The notes: a model not told the origin generated them from the letters alone. A DNA stretch of 64,000 nt from Scilla litardierei (GCA_030789695.1 CM061142.1:607733659-607797658), one strand, 5' to 3'. Numbered from the stretch's first letter, positions 19,647 to 31,497 are shown. Translations and numbers: made by a program.

Positions 19647-21605
19647 TGCGAGGAGGATCGTGAGGAAAGGGCCGGGAGGCCCTCCCCGTCCCCACCGGTC
19701 GGGAGACCGAGTGCATCCGTAACGGCGCGCAGCTTGGACGTGGCTTTGGTGGTGTCCGTGGTCATTGACGCTACCATGGTACGGCGGCTGCTTGTCGACA
19801 CCGGCAGCTCCTGTGATGTCCTCTTCCTGTCAACCCTGGAAAAGATGGGGCGGCGGAAAGAAGACATACGACCTCGCTCGGGTCCCGTGGTAGGATTCAC
19901 GGGTCACTCCACCCCCATCGTCGGCACGATCCATCTCCCGGTAACGCTCGGAGACGCGCCGGACTCGGTGACCCTGGCGGTGGAATTCATCGTATTGGGG
20001 ATCGGGTCGGAATACAATGGGATCATTGGCCGACCCCTACTCAACGCCGTCGGCGCGGTAGTCTCAACCCTCCATCAGACTATCAAGTTCCGAACGCCAG
20101 GGGGGATGGGGCAAGTCGAAGGCGACGCGGGGAGACCGAGTATCTGCTATCAACTGGCGGAGGAAGGTCCCGAGGATCGTCTAGCCGACCGGATGGCCGC
20201 GCTCGACTTGAGGAGTGGGCCTAGGCCCGCCCCTGCGGAGGAGCAAGAGCATATCCCGGTCACGGACGTCGAGGGCCGGTTCGTCTCGATCGGGAGAGGG
20301 CTGAGCCAGGACCTGAGGGATCAGCTGATCGAATGCCTGGAGGCGAACCTGGACATCTTTGCTTGGTCACTGGAGGACATGCCCGGCGTAGACCCCCAGG
20401 TGATCGTCCACCAGATCAACGCCGACCCCAACTTCAAGCCGGTCAGGCAGAAGAAGCTTAACCTGGGCGGCGAGAAGATGAAGGCAGCCTCCGAGGAAGT
20501 GGAGCGTCTCCTTGATGCCGGCTTCATACGAGAGGTCTGGTACCTGGAGTGGCTGTCGAACGTAGTGATGGTCAAGAAGCCCAACGGGAAGTGGCGAATG
20601 TGCGTGGACTTCAGTGACCTCAACAAGGCCTGTCCCAAGGACAGCTACCCCCTGCAGCGCATCGACCACCTGGTGGACAACGCCTCGGGGTACGAGATGC
20701 TTAGCTTCATGGACGCTTACTCAGGGTACAATCAAGTCCAGACGGACCCCCTGGACGAAGAAATGACAGCCTTCACGATGGACCGGGGGACTTACTGCTA
20801 CAAGAAGATGCCCTTTGGCTTGAAGAATGCAGGGGCCACCTACCAGAGAATGGTCAACAAGGTTTTTAGCTCCCAGATCGGGAGGAACCTGGAAGTCTAC
20901 GTCGACGACATGCTTGTCAAGTCAAGGCGACCAGAAGACCACATCGCCGACCTGCGGGAGACCTTCGAACGGTTGCGGCGACACCACATTCGACTCAACC
21001 CCGCGAAGTGCACGTTCGGGGTAAGATCTGGCAAGTTCTTGGGATTTATGATAACTAACCGTGGCATTGAGGCTAATCCTGACAAGATCGAGGCGCTGAT
21101 CAACATGCGTGAGCCGACGACGATCAAAGAGCTGCAGAGGCTGAACGGGCGCATCGCAGCCTTAGGGCGATTCCTTTCCAAATCGGCAGAAAGATCGCTC
21201 CCCTTCTTCAAGGTCCTGAGGAAAGCGATCGCGGAACCTTCAGACAATAGGAAGACGATACTATGGGACAAAGACTGCTCCAGGGCGTTCGGAGACCTCA
21301 AAGAGTATCTTCGCAGCCCGCCTCTCCTGTCCAAGCCACGGGAAGGGGAGTCGCTGAGCCTTTACCTGGCGTGCGCGGAGGAAGCTGTGAGTTCGGTGCT
21401 GATCCGGGAAGACGGTGGGGTGCAGTGGCCGGTATATTACACGAGCCGGATCTTGAAGGGGGCGGAGGTGCGATACTCGCCCATGGAGAAACAGGCGTAC
21501 GCCCTCGTCCTCTCGGCACGAAGGCTCCGACCCTATTTCTAGGCCCACACCATACTGATCCTGACCGACTCACAACTGGAGCAGAACCTCAAGAGATTCG
21601 ATCGA
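19647..21605 (+). pseudogene. Tat protease, reverse transcriptase and RNase H
   Basis: This is the first part of pol. The frame opens after a TGA at 19644 and has no ATG near its start, as expected after loss of gag. The protease shows LLVDTGSSCDVLF (active-site DTG). The RT shows VVMVKKPNGKWRMCVDF, MDAYSGYNQ with a catalytic Asp, and VYVDDMLVKS (Y-V-D-D box). The RNase H part reads SLYLACAEEAVSSVLIRED and MEKQAYALVLSARRLRPYF. A TAG at 21540-21542 follows. The next codons, HTILILTDSQLEQNL, continue the domain in the same frame, so this is a single nonsense change. The segment is GC-rich with mostly G or C in third positions. Confidence 0.9.
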
Positions 21606-22380
21606 ATGGGAAGGATGCTAAACTGGGGAGTGGAACTGAGCGAGTTCGACCTCCGATTCAAACCGTGCACGGCCATCAAAGGGCAGGCTCTAGCCGACTT
21701 CATCGCCGAGTGCACAATGGAAGGAAATGGCCCCCCGGAGGAAGAAGACCCATCGACGGTAATTGCTCAACCCTTGTCCTTTCTTTCGGCTGACCACTTC
21801 CAGCCAGGGGATCCAGGAGCGTGGATAGTCCATGTGGATGGGTCGGCCACACAGTCAGGAGGCGGGGCTGGGATCGCAATCCGGTCTCCGGAAGGAAACA
21901 TTGTGGAATACGCGTTACGGTTCGAGTTCCCAGCCACGAACAACGTGGCGGAATACGAAGAGGTGATCAATGGCCTGAGGCTGGCCCTGGAGCTCAGGGC
22001 CGAGTCCATCCGCCTCTTCAGCGACTCGAAGCTCATCGTCAACCAACTCTTGGGGAGTTACGAGGCACGGGAGGAGGCGATGCAGAGATATCTCCCTGTC
22101 GCCAGAGCGGCGATGTCCAAGTTCAAGAACGTGGAAGTCTTGCACCTCCCGCGATCAGAGAATGCACGGGCAGATGCGTTGTCGAAGCTGGCCTCGTCCT
22201 CGCCAAAGGAGCTGGTCCGCACCATGTACATGGAGAACCTGCAGTCCCCCAGCACGGGGGAGCACGAGGTGATGGAAATCGACCAAGAACCCACCTGTAT
22301 GGACCCGATCATCCGATACCTCACTCATGGGGAGGTGCCGACCGATGGGGACGAACGCCGAACCCTGGAGAGAAAGGCGC
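21606..22380 (+). CDS. Tat second RNase H (aRNH) domain
   Basis: This is an additional RNase H domain of the archaeal/plant type, a hallmark of the Tat lineage, where the first RNase H has become a degenerate tether. The visible catalytic motifs are HVDGSATQSGGGAG (first Asp), NNVAEYEEVINGL (Glu), LFSDSKLIVNQL (second Asp) and NARADALSKLAS (last Asp). It spans roughly codons 75-200 of the open segment that starts at 21606. The same frame continues into the integrase without a stop. Position 21606 is only the first ATG after the upstream TAG; the natural protein runs through from the previous segment. Confidence 0.9.
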
Positions 22381-23543
22381 TCCGATACGTGATCCATGAA
22401 GGGACGCTCTACCGGAGACGCTGGACCAAGACGGATATCCTCCCATACTTGAAGTGCATCGGACCGCAGGAAGCTGACTACGTCCTACGGGAGGTTCACG
22501 AATGGATCTGCGGGAATCACCATGGGGGCAAGATGGTCGCACAGAAGATCTTGAGGCAGGGATACTACTGGCCGACCCTGGCCCAAGATGCAACAAGCTA
22601 CGTCCAAAAATGCCAAGAATGCCAGAGGTATGCCCACCACATCTCGACTCCCCCGTCAGAGCTCATCCCTATCGTGAGCCCCATCCCCTTTGCGAAATGG
22701 GGGCTCGACATCATCGGACCGTTTAAACCGGGACGAGGGCAGCGGAAGCATCTGATTGTGGCGGTGGACTACTTCACCAAGTGGATCGAGGCCGAACCGT
22801 TGGCCACCATCACGTGGAAGAAAGCAAAAAGCTTCGTATGGAATTCCATCATCTCCAGATTCGGAGTGCCACGGGCCATCGTCACAGACAACGGGAAGCA
22901 GTTCGACTCCGCAGGGTTTAAAGATTTTTGCGAGGAATGGGGAATCAAGCTTCTCTTCGCCTCTGTAGCGCACCCCCAGACCAACGGAATGGCGGAAGCG
23001 GCCAACAAGTGCATCATAGAGCCCCTCCGAAAGAAAGTGAAAGACGCCGAAGGGAACTGGCCAGAAGAGCTCCCCGGGATACTCTGGTCATACCGGACGA
23101 CCCACAAGGAGGCCACTGGCGAGACCCCGTTCATGCTCACCTACGGGGCTGAGGCGATGGTGCCGGTCGAATTGGGCGAAGAATCTCTCCGCCTCAAATA
23201 CTTTGACGAAGACAGGAACTCGCAGGGTCTGGGGCTCAGTCTGGAGCTCCTCGGCGAGCGACGGGAGCAGGCACTGGCCACCATCATCCGCCAGAAGCAG
23301 AAGGTGGCCCGATACTACAACGCTCGGGTGCGGGGAAGAAGCTTCCACCTTGGGGACTTGGTCCTCCGGAAAGCGGGCTTCAACTCTGATACCGCTCGCA
23401 AAGGGAAGCTCGCGGCCAGATGGGAGGGGCCCTACAAATTCGTCGAGGTCCTCGGACCCGCAGCCTACCGACTAGCCAATATGGAGGGGAGGATTCTCAC
23501 TCACACCTGGAATACGGAACATTTACGCAAGTACTTTCAATAG
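22381..23543 (+). CDS. Tat integrase
   Basis: This is the DDE integrase of the element. The HHCC zinc finger is intact: EVHEWICGNHHGG supplies the two His, and QKCQECQRYA the two Cys. The catalytic core shows Asp in WGLDIIGPF, Asp in IVTDNGKQF and Glu in QTNGMAEAANK. The C-terminal GPY/F-like module (WEGPYKFVEVLG...AYRLANMEG) ends at TEHLRKYFQ and TAG (23541-23543). There is no chromodomain. No internal stop is seen, so this is the best preserved retroelement domain in the window. Its 3' end faces the end of the antisense gene about 110 bp away. Confidence 0.92.
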
Positions 23544-24357
23544 ATGTATCGTTTCCTATGAAATAAATCTATTTTGAATTCATTCCTTTCCAGATAAAGC
23601 AAAAAGATATACAGAGAGGCACACGAAGAGGCCGAGGGGCATTCCCCTCCCTTATTTTTCTCCGGGGGCACCGGTGGAGCCACAGGCTGGCAGCCCACTA
23701 GGGTCTCCCCCCTTACTCCGTTCGACGTCAGGGTACATCTGAAGATCCTCGAAGTTGACCCCCGAGAGTGGGAACTTCTTTTGGATCTCGGACTGACACC
23801 GGCGAAGCCCTTCTCGAACGCCTCCGATAAGGCGGTCTCAACAAAGGATGTGGCATACTCCGCCACGGCATCCTGAGCAATCCTGGCCGGATCCACCTCC
23901 TCAAGCCCACGCATCCGGGCCTCTAAGGTCTCGATCTGGCGTTGGTGCTCCGCCCTCTCCTTCTCGATCTCCCGGGATTTCTCGCCAAGTTGGGCAAGAA
24001 GGACCCTCGCCTGCTCCTCCACCGCTTCTAGACGATCGGAGAGCTCCAAGGTCTCGGAGGCAGCAGCAGGGTTGGGGATCTGCTCAGCTCCACCAGACGT
24101 GTCGGCACCTCTTAAAAGCTCGGTGAGACGCGCCTCGGCCTCCGACTTTGCAGCCAGAGCCAAGGCTCTCTCTCGATCCGCCTCCTCCAGGGCAGAGGAC
24201 AGCTCAGTTACGCGGGAATCCAAGGACTGGACCCGTGCTTCCTCTAACTGACCTGCCTCCCCTTCTCGCCGGGGGCCTCAGGGCCTCGCCCGGCATCGGA
24301 TTTGGCTTTGGGAAGCGCCGCGAATTGACGCCTCATTGAGAGGCCCACCGAGGACAA

Positions 24358-24428
24358 CTGCACCAAAGCAACAAAGGTAAGACAGCGAAAGCAGCTGGAG
24401 AAAGGGGGGACAAGCAGAGACATACTAC
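24358..24428 (-). other. Intron 2 of the antisense gene (71 nt)
   Basis: Donor CAG|GTAGTATG and acceptor TTTGGTGCAG|TTG on the minus strand. Phase 0. Confidence 0.7.
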
Positions 24429-24964
24429 CTGCTGACCAGCCTGAATCACGAAGGTAGCCAAACAGTCACCTCTGACTCCATCCAACACCACCTGATCGGG
24501 AGGGAGACAACAGTTCTCGGCCACTCGAGCGGCGGCTCCGCGGCTCGAAAACACCGACTCCTTCTCCCCCACTGGGAAGCGTGGACGAAGAAGACCCTCC
24601 CCTGACGAAGGGAACTCGCCAGGAGTGGAGTGGAACGCGCCAAGATACCGACCGTAGGCATCAGGAAGAGAACCGTCCAGGAGAGGTGAAGGGCCGACCC
24701 ACGGCCAGGCAACCTCAACGGGGGCGGGTTGAGGTCGATCAGCAGTCGGCAGGACGTCAACCCCCTCGACCCCCTCACGGACCTTCTTGGAGGACCCCAG
24801 CAAGGGGAGAGAGGGAGATGACACCTTCTTCCTTTTTGAGCCTCCGGTCGCGGTCCCGACCCGCTGCTTCTTCCGGACCTCCAGCACATGATCCCTTCTG
24901 CGCGGATCCGGATTTGGGACCTGCACGAGAGCACTGGCGGGAGGGGGACCAAGAGGGAATCCAC

Positions 24965-25039
24965 CTGCACTCAAAGGAGAAATGAGAGACAGAGCAGAGC
25001 CCGGACGACCTCGAAGGGCGAACGCTCAGAGAAGCTTAC
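24965..25039 (-). other. Intron 1 of the antisense gene (75 nt)
   Basis: Donor CTAG|GTAAGCTT and acceptor TTTGAGTGCAG|GTGG on the minus strand. Phase 1, and the frame is kept across it. Confidence 0.75.
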
Positions 25040-25852
25040 CTAGGGGCCACACCGTCTGACGCAAGTTGCGGTCACTAAAGAGGACGTCGATCGAGCGCTC
25101 CCTCGCAGGAATCGCCAGCATGTCCTTCGCCGTCTGCTGCTCGGCGACCGTCGGCTCACCCAGATCGAGGATGACTGCATCGGCCGCCTCCCACCGAACC
25201 GGGAAGGGTACACTCGACGTGAACGTGACAAACACGTATTCCCCCTTCCAGCGTTTCAGGGAGCTCGGCAACCCCAGCACCAGGGTCATCTTCGGGCGGG
25301 CGCTGATGTAAATCCACGCCCCCGATTGGTGGTGGCTCAGGCGGTAGAACTGGCAAAGAGGCGAAGAGAAGGTGCCACTCCCCTCAGCATGCAGACAACG
25401 ATGAACCCGACGAGGAGCCCGACGGCGTTGGGGCAGAATTGACACAGGCACACGTTGTGGGCCTGAAGGAACTCAACGATAAAAGGATGGAGCGGGAAAC
25501 GAAGCCCGAAGCGAAAACACTTCTCGTATATCCCAACCTCGTTGGGGCCAGGAAAGCAGATCCGCTCGTCAGCCCCAGGGGCACGAGCCGAGTAAGGCGG
25601 AAGCAGGTAGGCGGAGCGCATGCTCCCGATGGCAGTGGCACAGATCGACGAAGGCCACGACAAGACCTCTGGGGGCACCCCGAAAAGATCATCCCCGTGC
25701 CGACAAATCACCGAAGGAGGGCTACCCGCCAGACCCGGAGCCGCGTCGCGCTCCGACCGACCCAAACCCGTGGCAGAGGAAGACGACATGAGGCAGAGCT
25801 CAGGCGGAATAGGGATCAGCACAAAGGAGAAAACGACGGGATGGCGGCTCAC

Positions 25853-26100
25853 GAACCCCTCGGCTTCTCAACTTAAGACGACCCCGCGAGCGGTGGGGAT
25901 AAGCTTGCAGCTACAACGTGGCAGCATCAGAGGACCGAAGGTGCTTCGGAGCCCGCGCCTTAAAAGTATCGAACGGGCCAACTCATGATGACGACTAATA
26001 AATGAGTCGGCATCGACTGGCGAGCCTGTCATGGTCGGCGGAAGTCACATCGGCCGAGCCGAACCGGGCAAAGCTGACCGACCCGACCGATGGGGGCAAT
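25853..26100 (+). promoter_or_regulatory. Spacer and polypurine tract before the Tat 3' LTR
   Basis: No gene is seen here. GATGGGGGCAAT directly before 26101 is the likely polypurine tract. On the other strand this stretch should hold the promoter of the antisense gene, but I see no clear TATA box. Confidence 0.65.
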
Positions 26101-27022
26101 TGTTACGCCTATTTGCCCGAGGCCCGAAAGACACGAGCCCAGAGACCCGACCGCCGGTCAAGAGCCCATCTGTGCACTCAGGCCCACTCGATAAGGCCCT
26201 ATAGGGGACCCCCCCCCCCCAAATGTCGATCCGACCCGGCCCCGGTAACACACCGGTCACTCGCCCACTCCTGCGATAACCGCCCCCTCGATCCCGCTAC
26301 CACTTAATGGCAGTTATAGGGAGGTGCTGGCATGGCGTAGGGAGCGGCGACGGGGGGGCGGATCGAGGGGGCACGATTGAGGGCGGGCGAGTGACGTGGG
26401 TCGGGGGCAATCACGGCGGAGGTCTATAAAGGGGCTAGGAGGACGACAGGACAAGGGACCCGCCTCTCAGGTATCTAGAAACTAAGGTACTCCATCAACG
26501 ACCTAGTTCCCCCATTTGATGTCCTTCCTCCCCCGCTCGCGCTGTGAGACGCCGTTCCGATCTCCTCACGAGTCGAACCGTCTCCGCCGGGCCTCCTCTT
26601 TCAGATCTCTGTCTGACTTAGGCATCGGAGGGGATTTGGCCGGAACCAAGGTCCGGCCCCCTGACGAGTGTTCTCGTCTACGCAGGAGGGCATCAGATCC
26701 ACGGGCCGAGGCTTCCCCTCCGCCCCTCGCCGACCACGCAACCAGCTGGACGATCGAGGCTTCCCCTCGTCGTCCGACCGCCGAGGCCGAGCGCAACCGA
26801 CCGAGGCCGAGCGTCTCGACCCGGGCCGAGGCTACCCCTCGCCCTACCAACGGCCGAGGACCCCGATTCAACCCAGTCGACGCGCTCTACGTCGTCTGCT
26901 GATCCGACTCGAGCCTCGACTGCACCAACTCGACTCGCCCGAGGGACCCAAACGGGCCCCTTGACCACGTTGACCGGGTTGTCCACGGTCAACGCTTTGT
27001 AGTGAGAAAACACTCTGAAACA
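26101..27022 (+). repeat. 3' LTR of the Tat element
   Basis: It starts TGTTACGCC and ends CTGAAACA. It differs from the 5' LTR by about 12 substitutions by eye (mostly transitions), a longer poly-C run near 26210-26220, and one extra G near 26350. Confidence 0.95.
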
Positions 27023-27525
27023 ACATCGATTAGAGATAATAAACTAGAAGAAAATGGTAGAACGGTATGATTAAACTAGATAGGCCGGTAAACAATATTG
27101 TTTTTTAAAGTTATTTACCTTGGAAAAAGTTAACTGGAATACATGGCTTTTATAGCTAGAAATTGAAGGGGTTTTGGGTATTTACTTTTCAAATATTACT
27201 TATTTTGTAATTTACCATACATTCCTACCATATTATTTAAATACGTTACAAACAACTTTTGGCAAATTGAAAACCAAATCTTTGGGTTGAGGAACCCAAA
27301 TGGTCCAAATCTTTTGGAAACTAAAGTTTGAAAATCCCACTTAATTTAGCTGGAATGAATAGTCTTCTAGCAAACTCTCTTTAACTAAAATTAGTAATCT
27401 TTAGACTAAGTAGCATAGTTACATGGATCATACTATAATAAAGATAGCATGAAACAGTTGTAGTTATGGATAGATGAAGTCAGGACGAAGACATGGGCCA
27501 ATAAAATATTTAGATTAAGGATTAG

Positions 27526-27684
27526 GCAGGGTCGCGCGTGCGCGTACCCCCTTTGCAACAAATTATGACGTCCACTCTCCCACTTGGGGAGATGGTAGGC
27601 CCACGCACCTCCAGAGTGCAATGGAGGCCATGAACCTAGGCCTGGGCCTTCTTGATCACCCAATGACCATGTCCAGGTAAGTAT
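27526..27684 (-). ncRNA. U1: U1 spliceosomal snRNA, array copy 3
   Basis: A 159-nt copy. The 5' end ATACTTACCTGGAC is intact, but the next bases read ATGG where other copies have GGGG, which weakens the base of stem-loop I. The loops GATCAAGAAG and ATTGCAC, stem-loop III and the Sm region match the consensus. Stem-loop IV has lost one pair (GCGACCCTGC at the 3' side). The promoter is complete. Activity is uncertain. Confidence 0.93.
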
Positions 27685-27708
27685 GGATCAAGGTTAGTCG
27701 TGCATCCA

Positions 27709-27760
27709 ATTTAATACACATCTCACCCAATCTAATCTCCCCACACTGTCGATGTGGGAC
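27709..27760 (-). promoter_or_regulatory. U1 copy 3 promoter (USE and TATA)
   Basis: USE GTCCCACATCG at 27760-27750 and TATTAAAT at 27716-27709, 33 bp apart, minus strand. Confidence 0.86.
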
Positions 27761-28840
27761 TAAACCCTCATTTCACTGGATTTCGACAGTCCATACACAC
27801 CCAATCTTCCAAGCCCACATTTGGACACAAATTACCACGGACGAGTTAGGTTCATGGGACACCAATAAACAAATGCCTTACAAAGATGAAAAATGTACTC
27901 TGATTAACTAAAACTTAATTTGTGCTTGTGACTATGTGGGCGTTGAAACACCTCTACTTGGTCAAATTCGGCCAAGAAAATAAAAGGAAAAAATGTCTTG
28001 CATAGTAACATTTGCCTACATACCAAGATTGCCATGTTGAAGTCATCTATAAAATGCAAAGCTGGTATCATAGTTAAGATGAAAACAAAAAAACAAGCAA
28101 CAATCCATCTAACCAACTAAACTCAAAGATTAATATAACCTACAAGAAAAGGATTCAAACTTTCTTACAGGAAAAAAACAAAACATAAACGTTAACAAGA
28201 TTATACCACTGTTTTCTGCACCGATCGATGCTCGTGAAAGATTTCTAACTTGATTTACGTTAATCTAAACTAATCAAAGATGAATGCAACTCACATGATT
28301 AAAAATGAAGCCGAAAATTAGAGAAAAACAAATAACAGCATCGATTAAAGATAATAAACTAGAAGAAAATGGTAGAACGGTATGATTAAACTAGATAGGC
28401 CGGTAAACAATATTGTTGTTTAAAGTTATTTACCTTGGAAAAAGTTAACTGGAATACATAGCTTTTATAATTAGAAATTGAAGGGGTTTTGGGTATTTAC
28501 TTTTCAAATATTACTTATTTTGTAATTTACCATACAAGCCTACCATATTATTTAAATACGTTACAAACAACTTTTGGCAAATTGAAAACCAAATCTTTGG
28601 GTTGAGGAACCCAAATGGCCCAAATCTTTTGGAAAATAACGTTTGAAAATCCCACTTAATTTAGCTGTAATGAAAAGTCTTCTAGCAAACTCTCTTTAAC
28701 TAAAATTAGTAATCTTTAGACTAAGTAGTATAGTTACATGGATCATTCAATAATAAAGATCGCTTGAAACAGCTGAAGTTATGGATAGATGAAGTCAGGA
28801 AGAAGACACGGGCCAATAATAAATTTAGATTAAGGATTGG

Positions 28841-28999
28841 GCGGGGCCGCGCGTGCGCGTACCCCCTCTGCAACAAATTATGACGTCCACTCTCCCACTT
28901 GGGGAGATGGTAGGCCCACGCACCTCCAGAGTGCAATGGAGGCCATGAACCTCGGCATGGGCCTTCTTGATCACCCAATGACCCCGTCCAGGTAAGTAT
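28841..28999 (-). ncRNA. U1: U1 spliceosomal snRNA, array copy 4
   Basis: A 159-nt copy with intact 5' end, GATCAAGAAG loop, ATTGCAC loop, stem-loop III and Sm region. The start of the second stem reads CCCATGCCGAGG where other copies have CCCAGGCCTAGG. Stem-loop IV has one G less at the 3' side but still pairs. The promoter is intact. This is a candidate active gene. Confidence 0.94.
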
Positions 29000-29023
29000 G
29001 GATCAAGGTTAGCCGTGCATCCA

Positions 29024-29075
29024 ATTTAATACACATCTCACCCCATCTAATCTCCCCACACTGTCGATGTGGGAC
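29024..29075 (-). promoter_or_regulatory. U1 copy 4 promoter (USE and TATA)
   Basis: USE GTCCCACATCG at 29075-29065 and TATTAAAT at 29031-29024, 33 bp apart, minus strand. Confidence 0.87.
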
Positions 29076-29945
29076 TAAAGCCTCGTTTCACTGGCTTTCT
29101 ACAGTCCATACACACCCAATCTTCCAAGCCCACATTTGGACACAAATTACCACGTACGAGTTAGGTTCATGGGACAACAATAAACAAATGCCTTACAAAG
29201 ATGAAAAATGTACTCTGATTAACTGAAACTTAATTTGTGCTTGTGACTTTGTAGGCGTGGAAACACCTCTACTTGGTCAAATTAGGCCAAGAAAATAAAA
29301 GGAAAAACGTCTTGAATGGTAACGTTTGCCTACATACCAAGATTATAACTCAGCTTTCTTCACCGATTGATGCTCCCGAAAAATTTCTAACTTGATTTAC
29401 GTTAATTAAACTAATCTAAGATGAATGTAACTCACGTGATTAAAAGTGAAGCCAAAAATTAGAGAAACGCAAATAACAGCATCGATTAGAGATAATAAAC
29501 TGGAAGAAAATGGTAGAACAGTATGATTAAACTAGATAAGCCGGTAAACAATATTGTTGTTTAAAGTTATTTACCATGGAAAAAGTTGGGGTTTTGGGTG
29601 GTTACATTTCAAATATTACTTATTTTGTAATTTACCATACAAGCCAACCATATTATTTAAATACGTTTCAAAAAACTTTTGGCAAATTGAAAACCAAATC
29701 TTTGGGTTGAAGAACCCAAATGGCCCAAATCTTTTGGAAAATAAAGTTTGAAAATCCCACTTAATTTAGCTGGAATGAAAAGTCTTCTAGCAAACTCTCT
29801 TTAACTAAAATTAGTAATCTTTAGACTAAATAGCATAGTTACATGGATCATACTATAATAAATATCGCATGAAACAGTTGAAGTTATGGATAAATGAAGC
29901 CATGACGAAGACATGGGCCAATAATATATTTAGATTAAGGATTGG

Positions 29946-30105
29946 GCGGGGGCCGCGCGTGCGCGTACCCCCTCTGCAACAAATTATGACGTCCACTCTC
30001 CCACTTGGGCAGATGGTAGGCCCACACACCTCCAGAGTGCAATGGAGGCCATGAACCTAGGCCTGGGCCTTCTTGATCACCCAATGACCCCGTCCAGGTA
30101 AGTAT
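29946..30105 (-). ncRNA. U1: U1 spliceosomal snRNA, array copy 5
   Basis: A 160-nt copy with all landmarks: ATACTTACCTGGACGGGG, GATCAAGAAG, ATTGCAC with intact stem-loop II, Sm region ATAATTTGTTG, and stem-loop IV GGGGGTACGCGCACGCGCGG followed by CCCCC. Stem-loop III has one change (CTGCCCAAGTGGGAG). The unit upstream of it is full length, while the spacer downstream is about 210 bp short. This is a candidate active gene. Confidence 0.94.
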
Positions 30106-30129
30106 GGATCAAGGTTAGCCGTGCATCCA

Positions 30130-30181
30130 ATTTAATACTCATCTTACCCCATCTAATCTCCCCACACTGTCGATGTGGGAC
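30130..30181 (-). promoter_or_regulatory. U1 copy 5 promoter (USE and TATA)
   Basis: USE GTCCCACATCG at 30181-30171 and TATTAAAT at 30137-30130, 33 bp apart, minus strand. Confidence 0.87.
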
Positions 30182-31262
30182 AAAACCCTCGTTTCACTGG
30201 CTTTCTACAGTCCATACACACCCAATCTTCCAAGTCCACATTTGGACACAAATTACCACATACGAGTTAGGTTCATGGGACAACAATAAACAAATGCTTA
30301 CAAAGATGAAAAATGTACTCTGATTGACTGAAACTTAATTTGTGCTTGTGAATATTTGGACGTGGAAACACCTCTACTTGGTCAAATTAGGCCAAGAAAA
30401 TAAAAGGAATAAAACGTCTTGCATGGTAACGTTTGCCTACATACCAAGATTTACATGTTGAAGTCATCTATAAAATGCAAAGTTGGTATCATAGTTAAGA
30501 TGAAAAAAAACAAACGCATTGCAACAATCCATCTAACCAACTAAACTCAAAGATGAATATAACCTACAAGAAAAGGATTCAAACTTTCTTATGGGAAAAG
30601 AACAAAACATAAACGTTAACAAGATTATATCTCAGCTTTCTGCACCGATCGATGCTCCTGAAAGATTTCTAACTTGATTTACGTTAATCTAAACTAAACT
30701 ACGATGAATGTAACTCACGTGATTAAAAAAAGCCGAAAATTAGAGAAAAACAAATAACAGCATCGATTAAAGATAATATACTAGAAGAAAATGGTAGAAC
30801 GGTATGATTAAACTAGATAGGCCGGTAAACAATATTTTTGTTAAAAGTTATTTACCATGGAAAAAGTTAATTGGAATACATAGCTTTTATAGTTAGAAAT
30901 TGAAGGGGTTTTGGGTATTTGCTTTTCAAATATTACTTATTTTGTAATTTACCATACAAGCCTACCATATTATTTAAATACGTTTCAAACAACTTTTGGC
31001 AAATTGAAAACCAAATCTTTGGGTTGAAGAACCCAAATTTCCCAAATCTTTTGGAAAATAAAGTTTGAAAATCCCACTTAATTTAGCTGGAATGAAATGT
31101 CTTCTAGCAAACTCTCTTTAACTAAAATTAGTAATCTTTAGACTAAGTAGCATAGTTACATGGATCATACTATAATAAAGATCGCATGAAACAGTTGAAG
31201 TTATGGATAGATGAAGTCAGGATGAAGACAGGAGCCAATAATATATTTAGATTAAGAATTGG

Positions 31263-31421
31263 GCGGGGGCCGCACGTGCGATACCCCCTCTGTAACACAT
31301 TATGACGTCCACTCTCCCACTTGGGGAGATGGTAGGCCCACGCACCTCCAAAGTGCAATGGAGGCCATGAACCTAGGCCTAGGCCTTCTTGATCACCCAA
31401 TGACCCCGTCCAGGTAAGTAT
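31263..31421 (-). ncRNA. U1: U1 snRNA, array copy 6, Sm site altered
   Basis: A 159-nt copy. The 5' end and the GATCAAGAAG and ATTGCAC loops are kept. The Sm region reads ATAATGTGTTAC instead of ATAATTTGTTGC, which breaks the uridine run that Sm proteins bind. Stem-loop IV is also shortened on its 5' side (GGGGGTATCGCAC). Because Sm assembly is needed for snRNP stability, this copy is probably a pseudogene even though its promoter looks normal. Confidence 0.93.
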
Positions 31422-31445
31422 GGATCATGGTTAGCCATGCATCCA

Positions 31446-31497
31446 TTTTAATACACATCTCACCCCATCTAATCTCCCCACAATGTCGATGTGGGAC
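31446..31497 (-). promoter_or_regulatory. U1 copy 6 promoter (USE and TATA)
   Basis: USE GTCCCACATCG at 31497-31487 and TATTAAAA at 31453-31446, 33 bp apart, minus strand. Confidence 0.86.

Larger units (their letters stand above)
23652..25852 (-). pseudogene. Antisense spliced gene of the Tat element (Transposase_28-like)
   Basis: The minus strand between pol and the 3' LTR encodes a multi-exon protein of the kind called putative gypsy-type transposon domain (PF04195). The first exon (25852 down to 25040) carries FGLRFPLHPFIVEFLQAHN and FCPNAVGLLVGFIVVCM, then YISARPKMTLVLGLPSSLK, with a frameshift near 25350 between them. A second exon (24964-24429) is basic and Ser-rich (RKKQRVGTATGGSKRKK). 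The last exon (24357-23652) holds a coiled coil (LEEADRERALALAAKSEAEA and following heptads) and ends at TAA 23654-23652. Further frame changes lie near 24255 and 23800. Two GT-AG introns join the exons in phase. The role is unknown. Similar antisense genes are known in Tat elements. It is probably inactive here. Confidence 0.8.
18581..27022 (+). mobile_element. Ty3/gypsy Tat-lineage element, gag deleted, with antisense gene
   Basis: Two LTRs (915 and 922 bp) bound a GC-rich interior with protease, RT, RNase H, a second RNase H domain (aRNH) and integrase. The extra RNase H and the absence of a chromodomain mark the Tat lineage (relatives of RIRE2, Grande and Retand). An antisense gene lies between pol and the 3' LTR, also known from this lineage. 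I count about 12 substitutions between the LTRs, plus poly-C and poly-G length changes, so the insertion is young. Gag is missing apart from a 31-codon start, and pol has one TAG. The element sits in the spacer between U1 copies 2 and 3. Confidence 0.93.

Noticed and set aside
21263..21793. Long frames overlapping Tat pol in other frames and on the minus strand
   Set aside because: The GC-rich third positions of pol keep shadow frames open. None carries a known motif.
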